From: Dyadobacter sp. CY356
GTDB lineage: Bacteria > Bacteroidota > Bacteroidia > Cytophagales > Spirosomataceae
Direction: 5' to 3'
NCBI RefSeq assembly: GCF_021440195.1
Contig: NZ_JAJTSZ010000012.1
Span: 1 to 64,000 of the forward strand
Length of the DNA stretch: 64,000 nt
Below are positions 34,832 through 43,609 of the stretch, in pieces (positions within the stretch are counted from its first letter, which is position 1; the number at the start of each line of letters is the position of its first letter). The notes beneath the pieces were generated by a model. That model worked only from the letters and a program-made list of their open reading frames with translations. It had not been told where the DNA came from and searched no databases. A program made the position numbers and the translations under genes.

Positions 34832-36283
34832 TTATTGCAGTGCAAAATTTACCGGCAAATTATACTTCACCCGAACTTTTTGCCCGCGTATTTCACCTGG
34901 CTTCCACCTTCCGCTCATTCTTTTGACAACCCGAAGTGCTTCATGATCAATATCATCACGAACCCCTTTTATGAGCTTGTAATCGCATAAACTTCCATCT
35001 TCACAAACCACAAAAGAAATAAAGACTTTGCCTGAAATCCCCTTTTTAGCAGCATCCGGCGGGTAATTGATATTGTTTGAAAGAAATTGGTAAAACTCTT
35101 TAATACCACCCTCAAACTGCGGCTGTACAGCACTTTCTTTGTAAACAACCTTTTCCCCGTTCACAAACGAGGCGCCTTCTTTTAACTTTCCAACATCATA
35201 TATTTCATTGTAATAAAGTGTGCTGTCAGCAAGTTTACCGATCCACTTTCCATTTTTTAAACCATCAACGACTTGTCCTTCTTCGATCAATAATTTTTGG
35301 CTTCCTTCATATACAGAAGTCACATTTTTCCACCAGCCATTCCCGTTTTTGACCATTTGCCTGCCATCGTAGGTCCAGGCGCTCAGGATTTTCCCTTCCT
35401 TGTATTGCGCCACATTTGCTTTCGGATTTTCACTGATGTTTTTCAGCTGTCCATTGTTAAAATAAGCCAGGCGGATGCTGCTGCTGTCCGAAAATGTTTC
35501 CATTTCTTTAAGCATTCCGGTCAGATAGAAAGATTTTTTAAGTGCCATTTTGCCAATAGAAAAGTACTCTATATGAGACAAAAGTTTACCATTCATCTGA
35601 AATGTGAGAAAGGGTATATAACTCGTTTCGTAATTATTTTCGGCCGACAACTGGTAGGCCTTTACTGAGTCAACTCCTGCTTCTCCATTTACACGATACC
35701 AGAGCTCTTTCCTTACAAAAGGAATTGTGGATACCTTTTTCCATTTCCCTCCCGTTAATTCTTCATAAATGATATCGCCTTTTACGATCCCACGCTCGTC
35801 AAGCGGCATAATACTCCTGTAATGATATTGAGCAGGATCATTGACTACGCTAAATTTATCGTTGTAATAATGGATAAAACTCCATCTTGTACTATCAAAA
35901 TTTTCCAGCGGAGCAGCATCAAAAGTCAAATGGTAAACCGCCGTTTGCCGAACTTTTTCATTCTTCAAAACTGCCGGTTTCCAGGCTTTGTAAAGGCTCA
36001 TCACACGTATTGCCTCTTGGTTGCAAAGTGAATCAATACCCTTTATGATCTCCAATCCCGACATGGTTCCGTCCGGCTCCACAACACCTTTGACAAAAAC
36101 TTTTCCTTTAACACCTTTAATCGAAGATTGAAAAGGTATTTGAAGATTGGAAGCAATAAATTGATTAAGCAGACCAGCCCCACCAGAAGGAGTGGCAGGT
36201 ATTTCTACATCGCTTGACTGGTAAACTGTCTGGCTAAGGGCTTGATAGCCAGTTAAAACAAAAATCAAAAGTAGTATTTTCAT
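34832..36283 (-). CDS. Secreted protein with two TonB C-terminal-like domains (paralogue 2)
   Basis: This 483-residue protein has the same architecture as the following gene: signal peptide ending QALSQ, an N-terminal TonB_C-like domain (GKVFVKGVVEPDGTMSGLEI), a MORN-like middle and a C-terminal TonB_C domain (QPQFEGGIKEFYQFLSNNIN ... KVRVKYNLPVNF). The 45 bp gap and shared end sequences point to tandem duplication within one operon. The family is often labelled energy transducer TonB, but without a membrane anchor it cannot transduce energy in the usual way. Confidence 0.75.
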   Translation of the reverse strand: MKILLLIFVLTGYQALSQTVYQSSDVEIPATPSGGAGLLNQFIASNLQIPFQSSIKGVKGKVFVKGVVEPDGTMSGLEIIKGIDSLCNQEAIRVMSLYKAWKPAVLKNEKVRQTAVYHLTFDAAPLENFDSTRWSFIHYYNDKFSVVNDPAQYHYRSIMPLDERGIVKGDIIYEELTGGKWKKVSTIPFVRKELWYRVNGEAGVDSVKAYQLSAENNYETSYIPFLTFQMNGKLLSHIEYFSIGKMALKKSFYLTGMLKEMETFSDSSSIRLAYFNNGQLKNISENPKANVAQYKEGKILSAWTYDGRQMVKNGNGWWKNVTSVYEGSQKLLIEEGQVVDGLKNGKWIGKLADSTLYYNEIYDVGKLKEGASFVNGEKVVYKESAVQPQFEGGIKEFYQFLSNNINYPPDAAKKGISGKVFISFVVCEDGSLCDYKLIKGVRDDIDHEALRVVKRMSGRWKPGEIRGQKVRVKYNLPVNFALQ

Positions 36284-36461
36284 CGGTCAGGTGAGTTTGC
36301 TGCATTCAAATATAGAGAATCCTTTATTTACCATTATTATACTTAGAAGTATTATTATTTATATTCTACACCAGATTTGTAGAACTAGTTTATCTTGAAT
36401 CTTAATCAACTGATAACCTGTAAGTAACATCCAGGTAACATGAAATGAGAATATTTGTAAC

Positions 36462-37334
36462 ATGGGAGAAACAACTCATTTTAGAACGATTATTATTTCT
36501 GACTTACACCTCGGAGCAGGTGGTTCCAAGGCAGAAGAAGTTACCAATTTCCTGAAAAGCTATTCATGCAAAAAGCTTATCCTGAATGGTGATATTATTG
36601 ATGCCTGGCAGCTGAAAAAATATGGTGTCTGGAAACGGAAGCACACTATGTTTTTCAAAAGGGTTTTGAAAATGATCGAGGAAAACAAAACCAAGGTGAT
36701 CTACATCCGTGGAAATCATGATGACTTTCTGGATCAGATCATTCCGCTGCGTCTGGGGAAACATTTCCAGATCAGAAAAGATTATATCCTTAACTCTTCT
36801 GAAAAACGGTTTTATGTTACGCATGGCGATGTTTTCGACTCCATTACAACAAACTTGAAATGGCTTGCTTACCTGGGCGATATCGGTTATACGTTTTTGC
36901 TTTGGGTAAACAAATTTTATAATAAATACCGCGCCTGGAGAGGATTACCTTATTTTTCTCTTTCGCAAAAAATAAAACAGTCGGTAAAACTGGCGGTGAA
37001 CTACATGTCGGATTTTGAAGAAAAACTGACAGAACTTGCCCGCTCACGTGATTGCGATGGTGTGATCTGCGGACATATCCATCATCCGGCCATCCGTGAT
37101 ATCAATGGAATTACTTATATGAATTCGGGCGACTGGGTGGAAACATTAAGTGCACTGGTTGAAGATTTTGAAGGAAACTGGAATCTTATTTATTACAATC
37201 AGCAGCATTATGATGAAAAACCTGCCGAAGAAAAAGTGGTCAAAACATCCCGGATCGATACTTTCCCGACCGTCGACAAGCAGGTTGCTTTCACCGGGAT
37301 TGTTTTAGGCGATGATAAAAGACGAATGATCTGA
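36462..37334 (+). CDS. LpxH-like metallophosphoesterase (UDP-2,3-diacylglucosamine diphosphatase family)
   Basis: This 290-residue calcineurin-like phosphoesterase has all metal-binding motifs: SDLHLG (Asp14, His16), NGDIID (Asp44), RGNHDD, THGD and CGHIHH. The family includes LpxH, which cleaves UDP-diacylglucosamine to lipid X in lipid A synthesis. It is longer than LpxH of proteobacteria (about 240 residues), so a related pyrophosphatase role is possible. A glycosyltransferase starts 8 bp downstream, suggesting a shared envelope glycan or lipid pathway. Confidence 0.82.
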   Translation: MGETTHFRTIIISDLHLGAGGSKAEEVTNFLKSYSCKKLILNGDIIDAWQLKKYGVWKRKHTMFFKRVLKMIEENKTKVIYIRGNHDDFLDQIIPLRLGKHFQIRKDYILNSSEKRFYVTHGDVFDSITTNLKWLAYLGDIGYTFLLWVNKFYNKYRAWRGLPYFSLSQKIKQSVKLAVNYMSDFEEKLTELARSRDCDGVICGHIHHPAIRDINGITYMNSGDWVETLSALVEDFEGNWNLIYYNQQHYDEKPAEEKVVKTSRIDTFPTVDKQVAFTGIVLGDDKRRMI

Positions 37335-37342
37335 TACGGCAT

Positions 37343-38467
37343 ATGAAGATTTTGTTTTTGGTTCAGGGTGAAGGAAGGGGACACTTAACGCAGGCGATAT
37401 CCATGAGCCAGATCCTTCGCGGAGCTGGTCATGACATTGTTGGCGCAATGGTTGGCAGTGCGGTAGGGCGGCTCATTCCTTCCTTTTTTGAAGAACAAAT
37501 TCATTCTTCTATATATTATTTCAATGCACCCAGCATCGTTTACAACGGTGGCGGCATGAATGTAAAACGGACTTTGCTAAGTCTGGTTACGCATCTTCCG
37601 CAATACATCAAAAGCTTACGCTATATACACCAGACGATCCGCGACATTCAGCCGGATCTGATCATAAGTTTTTACGAGACATACAGCGGCCTATACAATG
37701 TCTTGTACGGTACTAAAATACCGATGATCTGTGTCGCGCATCAATATTTAATTCTCCATCCTGATTTTACTTCTCCCAAAAACAGCGGCATCAGCCGCAT
37801 ACTGATCAATCTTAATTCCAAAGCTGCTTCCTGGAAAGCAAGTCAAAGGCTCGCTTTGTCGTTCCGGGAAATGGAATCACTGCCTGATGAAAAACTGATT
37901 GTGGTGCCACCACTTTTGAGACAAGAAGTCCGGGATCTGTATCCTTTGAAAGAAGATTTTTTCCTGGTGTACATGACCCATCATAGTTTGAGCGAGCAAA
38001 TTATAGCATGGCACCAAAAACATCCGGAGATACGTCTGCAATGCTTTTGGGACAAGGCAGACGTTCCGGATGAACATAAAATTGATGAAACGCTCACATT
38101 TCACAGGATCAACAGCCAGAAGTATCTATCCATGCTGGCCAGCTGCCGTGCGCTGGTGACCACGGCCGGATTCGAATCCGTTTGTGAGGCCATGTATCTT
38201 GGGAAACCTGTGATGATGGTTCCGGTTCCCAACCATTATGAGCAGGAATGTAATGCGCTGGACGGCGTTATTTCCGGCGCCGGTGTAACTTCAAAAAGCT
38301 TCAATCTTTCTGTATTGCTGGATTATCTACCACATCACATCGACCAGTCCGAAAAATTCAGAAACTGGTATCATAGAGGCGAGGCTATGTTTATTAAAAA
38401 TGTTGAGGTTTTTGATAAAAATCCGTCTGCTCCAAAGCCAGCTCTTGCAGTCCAAACTAAAAGTTAA
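37343..38467 (+). CDS. GT-B-fold glycosyltransferase (Glyco_trans_1_3-like)
   Basis: This 374-residue protein starts with MKILFLVQGEGRGHLTQAIS, a UDP-glycosyltransferase/MurG-like N-terminal strand with a Gly-rich loop. A C-terminal nucleotide-sugar site follows: TTAGFESVCEAMYLGKPVM then PVPNHYEQECNA. No membrane helix or signal is seen, so it acts on the cytoplasmic side. It is translationally close to the LpxH-like gene. Donor and acceptor are unknown. Confidence 0.82.
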   Translation: MKILFLVQGEGRGHLTQAISMSQILRGAGHDIVGAMVGSAVGRLIPSFFEEQIHSSIYYFNAPSIVYNGGGMNVKRTLLSLVTHLPQYIKSLRYIHQTIRDIQPDLIISFYETYSGLYNVLYGTKIPMICVAHQYLILHPDFTSPKNSGISRILINLNSKAASWKASQRLALSFREMESLPDEKLIVVPPLLRQEVRDLYPLKEDFFLVYMTHHSLSEQIIAWHQKHPEIRLQCFWDKADVPDEHKIDETLTFHRINSQKYLSMLASCRALVTTAGFESVCEAMYLGKPVMMVPVPNHYEQECNALDGVISGAGVTSKSFNLSVLLDYLPHHIDQSEKFRNWYHRGEAMFIKNVEVFDKNPSAPKPALAVQTKS

Positions 38468-38473
38468 GTAATA

Positions 38474-39706
38474 CTAGCTCTTTTTGAAAGGGATTTTGCT
38501 AAGCAGGCGAAGGTTTCTGGGATCCGTTGCATCCAGCTGATAAATTCCGTCGGTTGCAGTGATGATTACTTTTTTTCCTGAAATAAAGACATCGTTTGCT
38601 TGAATATCTTTTTCATAGGAAAGCAAATGCTGATCGATTGTGGCGGTATCACTTACGTCGAAAACCTTAAATCCTTTAACGCCTTCACATATAAATAAAA
38701 TAGGAAAATCCACACTCAGTGCGCGAGGGCCGTCCATTGCATATTTTTTAATAAAACGTGGTGCGCTGATATTGCTGATATCAAAAAGTCTGAGCTCATT
38801 TTCACCTCCACAAATAAGACCATTTCGTCGCGCGATGTATGCAATATTATTTTGTATGGCAATTTTATCGCATGCAGTTACAGAGTCAAATCGGGAAACA
38901 AATTTGGGCTCCAAAGGATTTGAACTGTCGTAAATAGCCAGGTCATAAGCTTTCCCGATAAACAATTTATTTTGATAGGAAGAAAAGGCAAAATTTGCCT
39001 GATTTAAGACAATTGAAGAAACAGGTTTCAGATTGACCGGATTATCCAAATTGAAAATTTCAAGAAGATCAATTGAGGAACTATACATGTATTTGTCCTG
39101 AATAGAGAATCTGGGTGGCGTTTTTGCATGTGTTAATGCCTCAGGACTAGCTCTGTCAATATATACATATGGTTCCGGTTCAACCGTATTATTTTCACAA
39201 TCAACAGATACCGTTTCCGTAATTGTATCCTTTTTGTATTCATTAAAAAACAGTCCGCCGTACTCAACCGACCACCAGATTCCATTGAACCAGCCGAACT
39301 TATACAGCTCATTTGAGCGGCCAATTTCTTTGACATTACCAGGATCCGTTATATCCAAAGAAATCAAATCACAATAACTGTCTGCATAAAGTATATTTCC
39401 ATTGACTGTAAAATCTCCATTTCCCGGAATTTGAATAAATGAAACAGGAATTGGATTTGCAGGATCACTATTATCTATCAAATGAATACCTTCTTTTATT
39501 TCAGTGACAAACAGATATTTCCCATTTATAATAACTTTCCCAGGATCCTTTATATCCCGGGCTGGCAGGGACTTAACACTATTACGGATTTCAGAAAACG
39601 GATGTGCCACCGGCACGTCGCGTATGACCATCCTGGTTTCGGTACATTGATCTTTACAAGACCAGAATCCGCCAATCAGCAGCATTAACAGTACTATATT
39701 TTTCAA
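38474..39706 (-). CDS. LVIVD-repeat lipoprotein (paralogue 1)
   Basis: This 410-residue protein has a lipobox at about residue 17 (GGFWSC). Repeated beta-propeller units of the LVIVD type read GIHLIDNSDPANPIPVSFI, LISLDITDPGNVKEI, LAIYDSSNPLEPKFV, LRLFDISNISAPRFI and FKVFDVSDTATID. The repeats predict a surface or periplasmic propeller. The ligand is unknown. It resembles the gene at 40500, with a beta-barrel gene between the two. It converges on the glycosyltransferase gene with 6 bp between stops. Confidence 0.85.
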   Translation of the reverse strand: MKNIVLLMLLIGGFWSCKDQCTETRMVIRDVPVAHPFSEIRNSVKSLPARDIKDPGKVIINGKYLFVTEIKEGIHLIDNSDPANPIPVSFIQIPGNGDFTVNGNILYADSYCDLISLDITDPGNVKEIGRSNELYKFGWFNGIWWSVEYGGLFFNEYKKDTITETVSVDCENNTVEPEPYVYIDRASPEALTHAKTPPRFSIQDKYMYSSSIDLLEIFNLDNPVNLKPVSSIVLNQANFAFSSYQNKLFIGKAYDLAIYDSSNPLEPKFVSRFDSVTACDKIAIQNNIAYIARRNGLICGGENELRLFDISNISAPRFIKKYAMDGPRALSVDFPILFICEGVKGFKVFDVSDTATIDQHLLSYEKDIQANDVFISGKKVIITATDGIYQLDATDPRNLRLLSKIPFKKS

Positions 39707-39788
39707 GACGTTGAGTATATAAGAAAATATGACTTCTTTAAAATCAAATTGAATTTAATAAAAAAAGATGTGTAACCGTATGAAAAAA

Positions 39789-39819
39789 ATCCCGTCTGAA
39801 ATATTTTTACAAACGGGAT
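39789..39819 (-). terminator. Terminator after the beta-barrel gene
   Basis: ATCCCGT at 39789-39795 pairs with ACGGGAT at 39813-39819. On the reverse strand the stem runs into seven T. It separates the upstream LVIVD/barrel operon from the second LVIVD gene. Confidence 0.75.
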
Positions 39820-39870
39820 CAATATTCACACCAAATTGAATTTCAATTTATTACTGATAACAAATCCCAC

Positions 39871-40449
39871 TCAAAAACTTATCCCAATCCTGGCTGCAAT
39901 CCGGTTATAAACGCGTTCTTCGTTACGTTCAGTCTGATTCCAGAGCAATGGCTTTTCAGCGGAAACTTCTTGTCTTTTATAAGTAAGCGAAAGTGTGAAA
40001 GAAGATGTGCTTACATTCCCGATTCTCAGCCCGATACCGGGATTAACCATCCAGCCGCCCTTAGTTTTATATCCGTCTGAATCCTGATGAAGCCATGTAA
40101 AACCATAACCAGCGTCAGCAATAACGAAGAAACGGGCATTAGACCTGCCTGAAAGGTCATAACGGATTCCGGCTGCCACAGGATTTATCAGCGCACTTTT
40201 ATACCAGTCAGCGCCAATTGTTATTCCGGCACCCAATTTTCTGCTTAATTGTATTCCGTTAAAAGTCTGGAGTGTCAGGCTGGTTCTGCTTTCTACCGTA
40301 TTTTGCTGAGAGCCGTTTGAATATTTAACCCGCCCAAATAACCCTCCGAATTCCGTGTGGTTAACAAACCTGTTTTTAACCACGACATCCTGAGCGTTGG
40401 CAGAATTTAAAGTAAGTATTGATATGAATAGAGAAAAAAGAATTTTCAT
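39871..40449 (-). CDS. Outer-membrane beta-barrel protein
   Basis: This 192-residue protein has a signal peptide (ILFSLFISILTLNSANAQ) and about eight amphipathic strands. Its C-terminus reads RIAARIGISF, ending in Phe as outer-membrane barrels do. It starts 50 bp after the LVIVD gene at 40500 and is followed by a terminator, so the two form an operon. It could tether the propeller to the membrane, which is inference. Confidence 0.7.
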   Translation of the reverse strand: MKILFSLFISILTLNSANAQDVVVKNRFVNHTEFGGLFGRVKYSNGSQQNTVESRTSLTLQTFNGIQLSRKLGAGITIGADWYKSALINPVAAGIRYDLSGRSNARFFVIADAGYGFTWLHQDSDGYKTKGGWMVNPGIGLRIGNVSTSSFTLSLTYKRQEVSAEKPLLWNQTERNEERVYNRIAARIGISF

Positions 40450-40499
40450 CGTGCTTATGTGATTTGAAGGTGAGTAAATAGTTCAATAGATCACAGCAA

Positions 40500-41804
40500 T
40501 CATGGAATGGCCTTATTCACCGGAATTTTACTCAGTTCACGAATATTTTTTGGATCTGTTACATCGAACTGATAAAACCCATCCTTGCCGATCAGCATCA
40601 ATGTCTTGCCAAGGGAAATAACATCATAAGCATCAATATCTTTAAAATGCGAGATCTGATGTTTATCAATTTCCATTTTATCAGCCACGTCAAAAACTTT
40701 CAAACCTTTATCTCCTTCACATAAATACAAAGTCGGGAAATCGATACTTAAACCATGCGGGCTCTCCATCGGATAGGTTTTGATCAATTTGGGATTGGCG
40801 GGGTTACTGACATCCACCAGATCTAATTGATTTTGCGTTCCCTGACAAGCCGTTCCCGTTCGCAGGGTTACGTACGCGATGTCGTTATGTACAACCACAG
40901 GATCGCAAGCCCGCCCATGCTGGAATACTGAAATCTGTGTTGGAGCAGCAGGGTCTGAATTATCAAAAATGATCATTCCTGTTGTTGTTCCAAGAAAAAG
41001 TTTGTTCTGATAGGGAAAAATGGTTTCGATATTAAAATTTGTGTTAACCGTGGTGAAGTCGGTTGGCTGCGATGGATTTGATATATTGAATAAGTGCAAC
41101 CGGTTTTGCTGGACGGTATATAAAAATTTGTCATATAAGGCAAAACGCGCCATAGATCCAGCCTGGCCATTAGGCTGAGCCGAAGAAGCAGATCCGGAAG
41201 AATTGAATGAAGCAGACGACAAGAACCCAGAGTCAAACGATGTAAGCATTATAGGCGAAACATTTTCCTCGCAGCTTGTCGTCACAGTTTCCGTTACAAA
41301 ATCAACTGTAAAATCCTGAATTGAGATGAATCCCTCAGCACTATTCTGTCCCATCAAAGACCAGCTTACACCATCAAATTGCCCAAACTGAAAAACATTT
41401 TGCACCCGTCCCACCTCCTTTGCATTGGCAGGATCTGTAATATCCAGCGAAACAAGATCTGAATAGCTGTCTGCATACAGAATATTGTTACGAACAGCGA
41501 TATCGCCATTGCCAGGAATATTTATAAAGGAAATAAATTTTGGATTGGTTGGATCGCTATTATCAACCACATGAATCCCTTCTTTTATTTCATTGATAAA
41601 CAGATAATTACCTTTGGTATAAATTTTACCCGGCCGGACCAATTCCCGTTTTGATTCCGCTTTTACACTGCTTCTGATCTCAGCAAGCGATCGGGTAAAG
41701 GGAGTGAGCCTTCGCGTTATGCGCGTCTCTTTACATTGGTCATTACAGGAAAATAATCCAAAAGAAAAGACGGCGATAATCAGTGGAAGTAGTTGTGTTT
41801 TCAT
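40500..41804 (-). CDS. LVIVD-repeat lipoprotein (paralogue 2)
   Basis: This 434-residue protein has a lipobox FGLFSC at about residue 19. LVIVD propeller repeats read GIHVVDNSDPTNPKFISFI, LVSLDITDPANAKEV, MIIFDNSDPAAPTQI, LDLVDVSNPANPKLI and LKVFDVADKMEID. Compared with the paralogue at 38474 it has a Ser/Gly-rich insert at about residues 200-230. ATG 41804 is chosen because it directly precedes the signal peptide. It lies about 55 bp downstream of an ECF-type promoter motif also found before the sigma factor and serpin genes. Confidence 0.85.
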   Translation of the reverse strand: MKTQLLPLIIAVFSFGLFSCNDQCKETRITRRLTPFTRSLAEIRSSVKAESKRELVRPGKIYTKGNYLFINEIKEGIHVVDNSDPTNPKFISFINIPGNGDIAVRNNILYADSYSDLVSLDITDPANAKEVGRVQNVFQFGQFDGVSWSLMGQNSAEGFISIQDFTVDFVTETVTTSCEENVSPIMLTSFDSGFLSSASFNSSGSASSAQPNGQAGSMARFALYDKFLYTVQQNRLHLFNISNPSQPTDFTTVNTNFNIETIFPYQNKLFLGTTTGMIIFDNSDPAAPTQISVFQHGRACDPVVVHNDIAYVTLRTGTACQGTQNQLDLVDVSNPANPKLIKTYPMESPHGLSIDFPTLYLCEGDKGLKVFDVADKMEIDKHQISHFKDIDAYDVISLGKTLMLIGKDGFYQFDVTDPKNIRELSKIPVNKAIP

Positions 41805-41863
41805 GACCGAAGCGTTTTTCGTTAGGTGATCTGAGTTTATATTTTTTCTCAGTTTTATCCTAA

Positions 41864-41892
41864 GACACAATGTTTGTAAAAAAGGTTGTAAC
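41864..41892 (-). promoter_or_regulatory. ECF-type promoter for LVIVD/barrel operon
   Basis: Read on the reverse strand: GTTACAACC, 15 bp, then GTGTC (plus-strand GACAC at 41864-41868 and GGTTGTAAC at 41884-41892). The same layout precedes the sigma gene (45819) and the serpin gene (43566). A 15 bp inverted repeat overlaps the -35 half. Confidence 0.6.
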
Positions 41893-41904
41893 CTTTTTTA
41901 CAAA
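41873..41904. repeat. 15+15 bp inverted repeat overlapping the ECF-type promoter
   Basis: TTTGTAAAAAAGGTT at 41873-41887 is perfectly complementary to 41890-41904, with only 2 nt between. It overlaps the -35-like half of the promoter motif, so it could bind a second regulator. It could also terminate stray transcription. Confidence 0.75.
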
Positions 41905-42264
41905 TTCGTCTGAAAATGAATGGAATAGGTTTTAAAATTTAGTATTCGTCACCGGAATTCGGCTTGGTGTTTTCAAATTTTAGGGTCGCTGACATCAAAT
42001 TGGCGGAGCGCATTTTTAATCTGGCCAAAACCATGAAGCTGCCTAAAACAAAATCGTCCGCAAGCAAAGCCAGCGGACGATAACGCACCCCGAAAACGTC
42101 GATTGACACCAACGTTTATTATCTTTTAGCTGTTGGCTTTTAGCGATTAGGCGTTACGGTGGATAATTGATCCACTTTGCCAAAAACTAATTTTTAACCT
42201 GCAACACCTTAATTTCTTCAATGTCTGGAACTTTCGCCAAAGGCCAATTCCTGACAGTTAATAG
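41905..42264. other. Gene-free region between serpin and LVIVD operon
   Basis: I see no convincing coding frame. A 9 bp hairpin (ATCGTCCGC at 42053-42061 with 42073-42081) and a degenerate heptamer stretch (TTTTAGCTGTTGGCTTTTAG near 42125) are present. The rest shows no recognisable signal. Confidence 0.5.
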
Positions 42265-43500
42265 CTATTTACTGTCCGGATTCATGATTCTTCCCATGAA
42301 AAGGATTGTATTTGATGTTTTTTCGCTGATGATTATACCGAAAGGGCGGTCGCAGATGATTTGCAATGGTTCGGTAGGTCCCGCAGAACCAACCATACCT
42401 ATTGTCGTTACCGCCGCCGCTTCCGTACCTGTTTCGTCGATGCCCAAATAAGTGTCCTGTTTTATAAAACTTACCGCTGTTGCAGCTGATTTACTTATTT
42501 TGCCAAATTCTGCCGCACTTGTAAAAACTTTATTGATTCCCATTTTTGTCAACGTTGAATTTAGCATTACGCTATAATCCAGTTTAAAACGCGGCAAACC
42601 AACATTCACTTTTTGCTCTCCGAGCGAGGACTGGATTTTGCCCCATTCCGCTGTTGTAAAGGAATTTAAAAGATCCGTTATTACTGTTCCTGTCTTAGGT
42701 AATACAATTGTCATTTCAAATTGGCCATTGCCATAAGGAAGCTTCACTGCAGAATATTTATCAAAGCTCCCGGCGGTATAGTCATCATTATTATACATCA
42801 TCTTCACATTCGTGTCCGTTCCGGTTTGAAGATGAAACGCTTTATCCTGAGTGTTTTTAGAATCGAATTTTGCTGCCCAATCTCCTTTAAAATACAGCGC
42901 ATTCAATAAATACAAAACAGCGTCAGGATCAAGCTGATCAAGCACTTTTTTAATTTTCCCGTTGGTTTTATCACTAGCCCACTGGTTAATTTTACCCAAT
43001 GCGGCATTATTAAATTCCAGCGAGGTAACGTCTGCGTTGAATGACTGGTTTAATACATTTTTAAAATCGGTTTCAACCTGAACATTATTTCTGAACCAGA
43101 CCGAATTGGCAAGTCCAAGCGTTACTTTGGAGTCTGCAACCGGCATATCATTCAAAAGTGTTTTGTAGGCATCATTAAGCTCAGAAAGCGAAACACCTTC
43201 CATTTTCAGCGTTTTAAGAATTTCCGTAGCAGTTTCATTTTCAGCTCCATTCAGAAGCATTCCTAACGCCATGTGAAGACTTAGCGGCGATACGAACAAA
43301 TTAGCATCCGCCGTTTCAGTTTCCTGAAGATTTTTGAAAAAATCAAAAGCAAAATCATTGGTTCCGGCAGAAATCCGTGCAGGAATTTGAACCGGATGCA
43401 CTTCCCCTGGTGCAGTATCGATATCATCGTTACTGCACCCTAAAAGAATTCCTGCCAGAAGAGCAGGAATTAACATCTTGATTTGAAGAATTTTATTCAT
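42265..43500 (-). CDS. Lipoprotein serpin (serine protease inhibitor)
   Basis: This 411-residue protein has a lipoprotein signal (LLAGILLGCSND) followed by a complete serpin fold: NLFVSPLSLHMALGMLLNGA at the N-terminus, the NxxYFKGxW segment (NALYFKGDWAAKF) and a C-terminal RPFGIIISEKTSNTILFMGR. The reactive-loop hinge DETGTEAAAVT has the Gly-Thr-x-Ala-Ala-Ala pattern of inhibitory serpins. By counting from the hinge, P1-P1' falls near Ser-Ala within MVGSAGP. It would guard the cell surface or periplasm against proteases. An ECF-type promoter motif lies about 60 bp upstream. Confidence 0.93.
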   Translation of the reverse strand: MNKILQIKMLIPALLAGILLGCSNDDIDTAPGEVHPVQIPARISAGTNDFAFDFFKNLQETETADANLFVSPLSLHMALGMLLNGAENETATEILKTLKMEGVSLSELNDAYKTLLNDMPVADSKVTLGLANSVWFRNNVQVETDFKNVLNQSFNADVTSLEFNNAALGKINQWASDKTNGKIKKVLDQLDPDAVLYLLNALYFKGDWAAKFDSKNTQDKAFHLQTGTDTNVKMMYNNDDYTAGSFDKYSAVKLPYGNGQFEMTIVLPKTGTVITDLLNSFTTAEWGKIQSSLGEQKVNVGLPRFKLDYSVMLNSTLTKMGINKVFTSAAEFGKISKSAATAVSFIKQDTYLGIDETGTEAAAVTTIGMVGSAGPTEPLQIICDRPFGIIISEKTSNTILFMGRIMNPDSK

Positions 43501-43541
43501 GGCTAATAAATAAAATGCGTAAATGATTCAGCTTCTTCAAC

Positions 43542-43566
43542 CTTTGTAACCGGTTATATTACAAAG
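43542..43566. repeat. Inverted repeat in serpin promoter region
   Basis: CTTTGTAA at 43542-43549 pairs with TTACAAAG at 43559-43566 across a 9 nt spacer. It lies in the serpin 5' untranslated region and abuts the -10-like motif. The TTTGTAA/TTACAAA half-sites also occur in the dyad before the LVIVD operon. Confidence 0.5.
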
Positions 43567-43594
43567 AGTCAATTTTCTGCTGATTGGTTGGAAC
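43566..43594 (-). promoter_or_regulatory. ECF-type promoter for the serpin gene
   Basis: On the reverse strand: GTTCCAACC, 15 bp, GACTC (plus-strand GAGTC at 43566-43570, GGTTGGAAC at 43586-43594). The -35-like 9-mer is identical to that before the sigma gene. Confidence 0.6.
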
Positions 43595-43609
43595 GGATAA
43601 AATCTTTTT

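Noticed and set aside
42053..42081. Hairpin ATCGTCCGC...GCGGACGAT as the serpin terminator
   Set aside because: It is nearly 190 bp past the serpin stop and has no T run, so I could not assign it a role.
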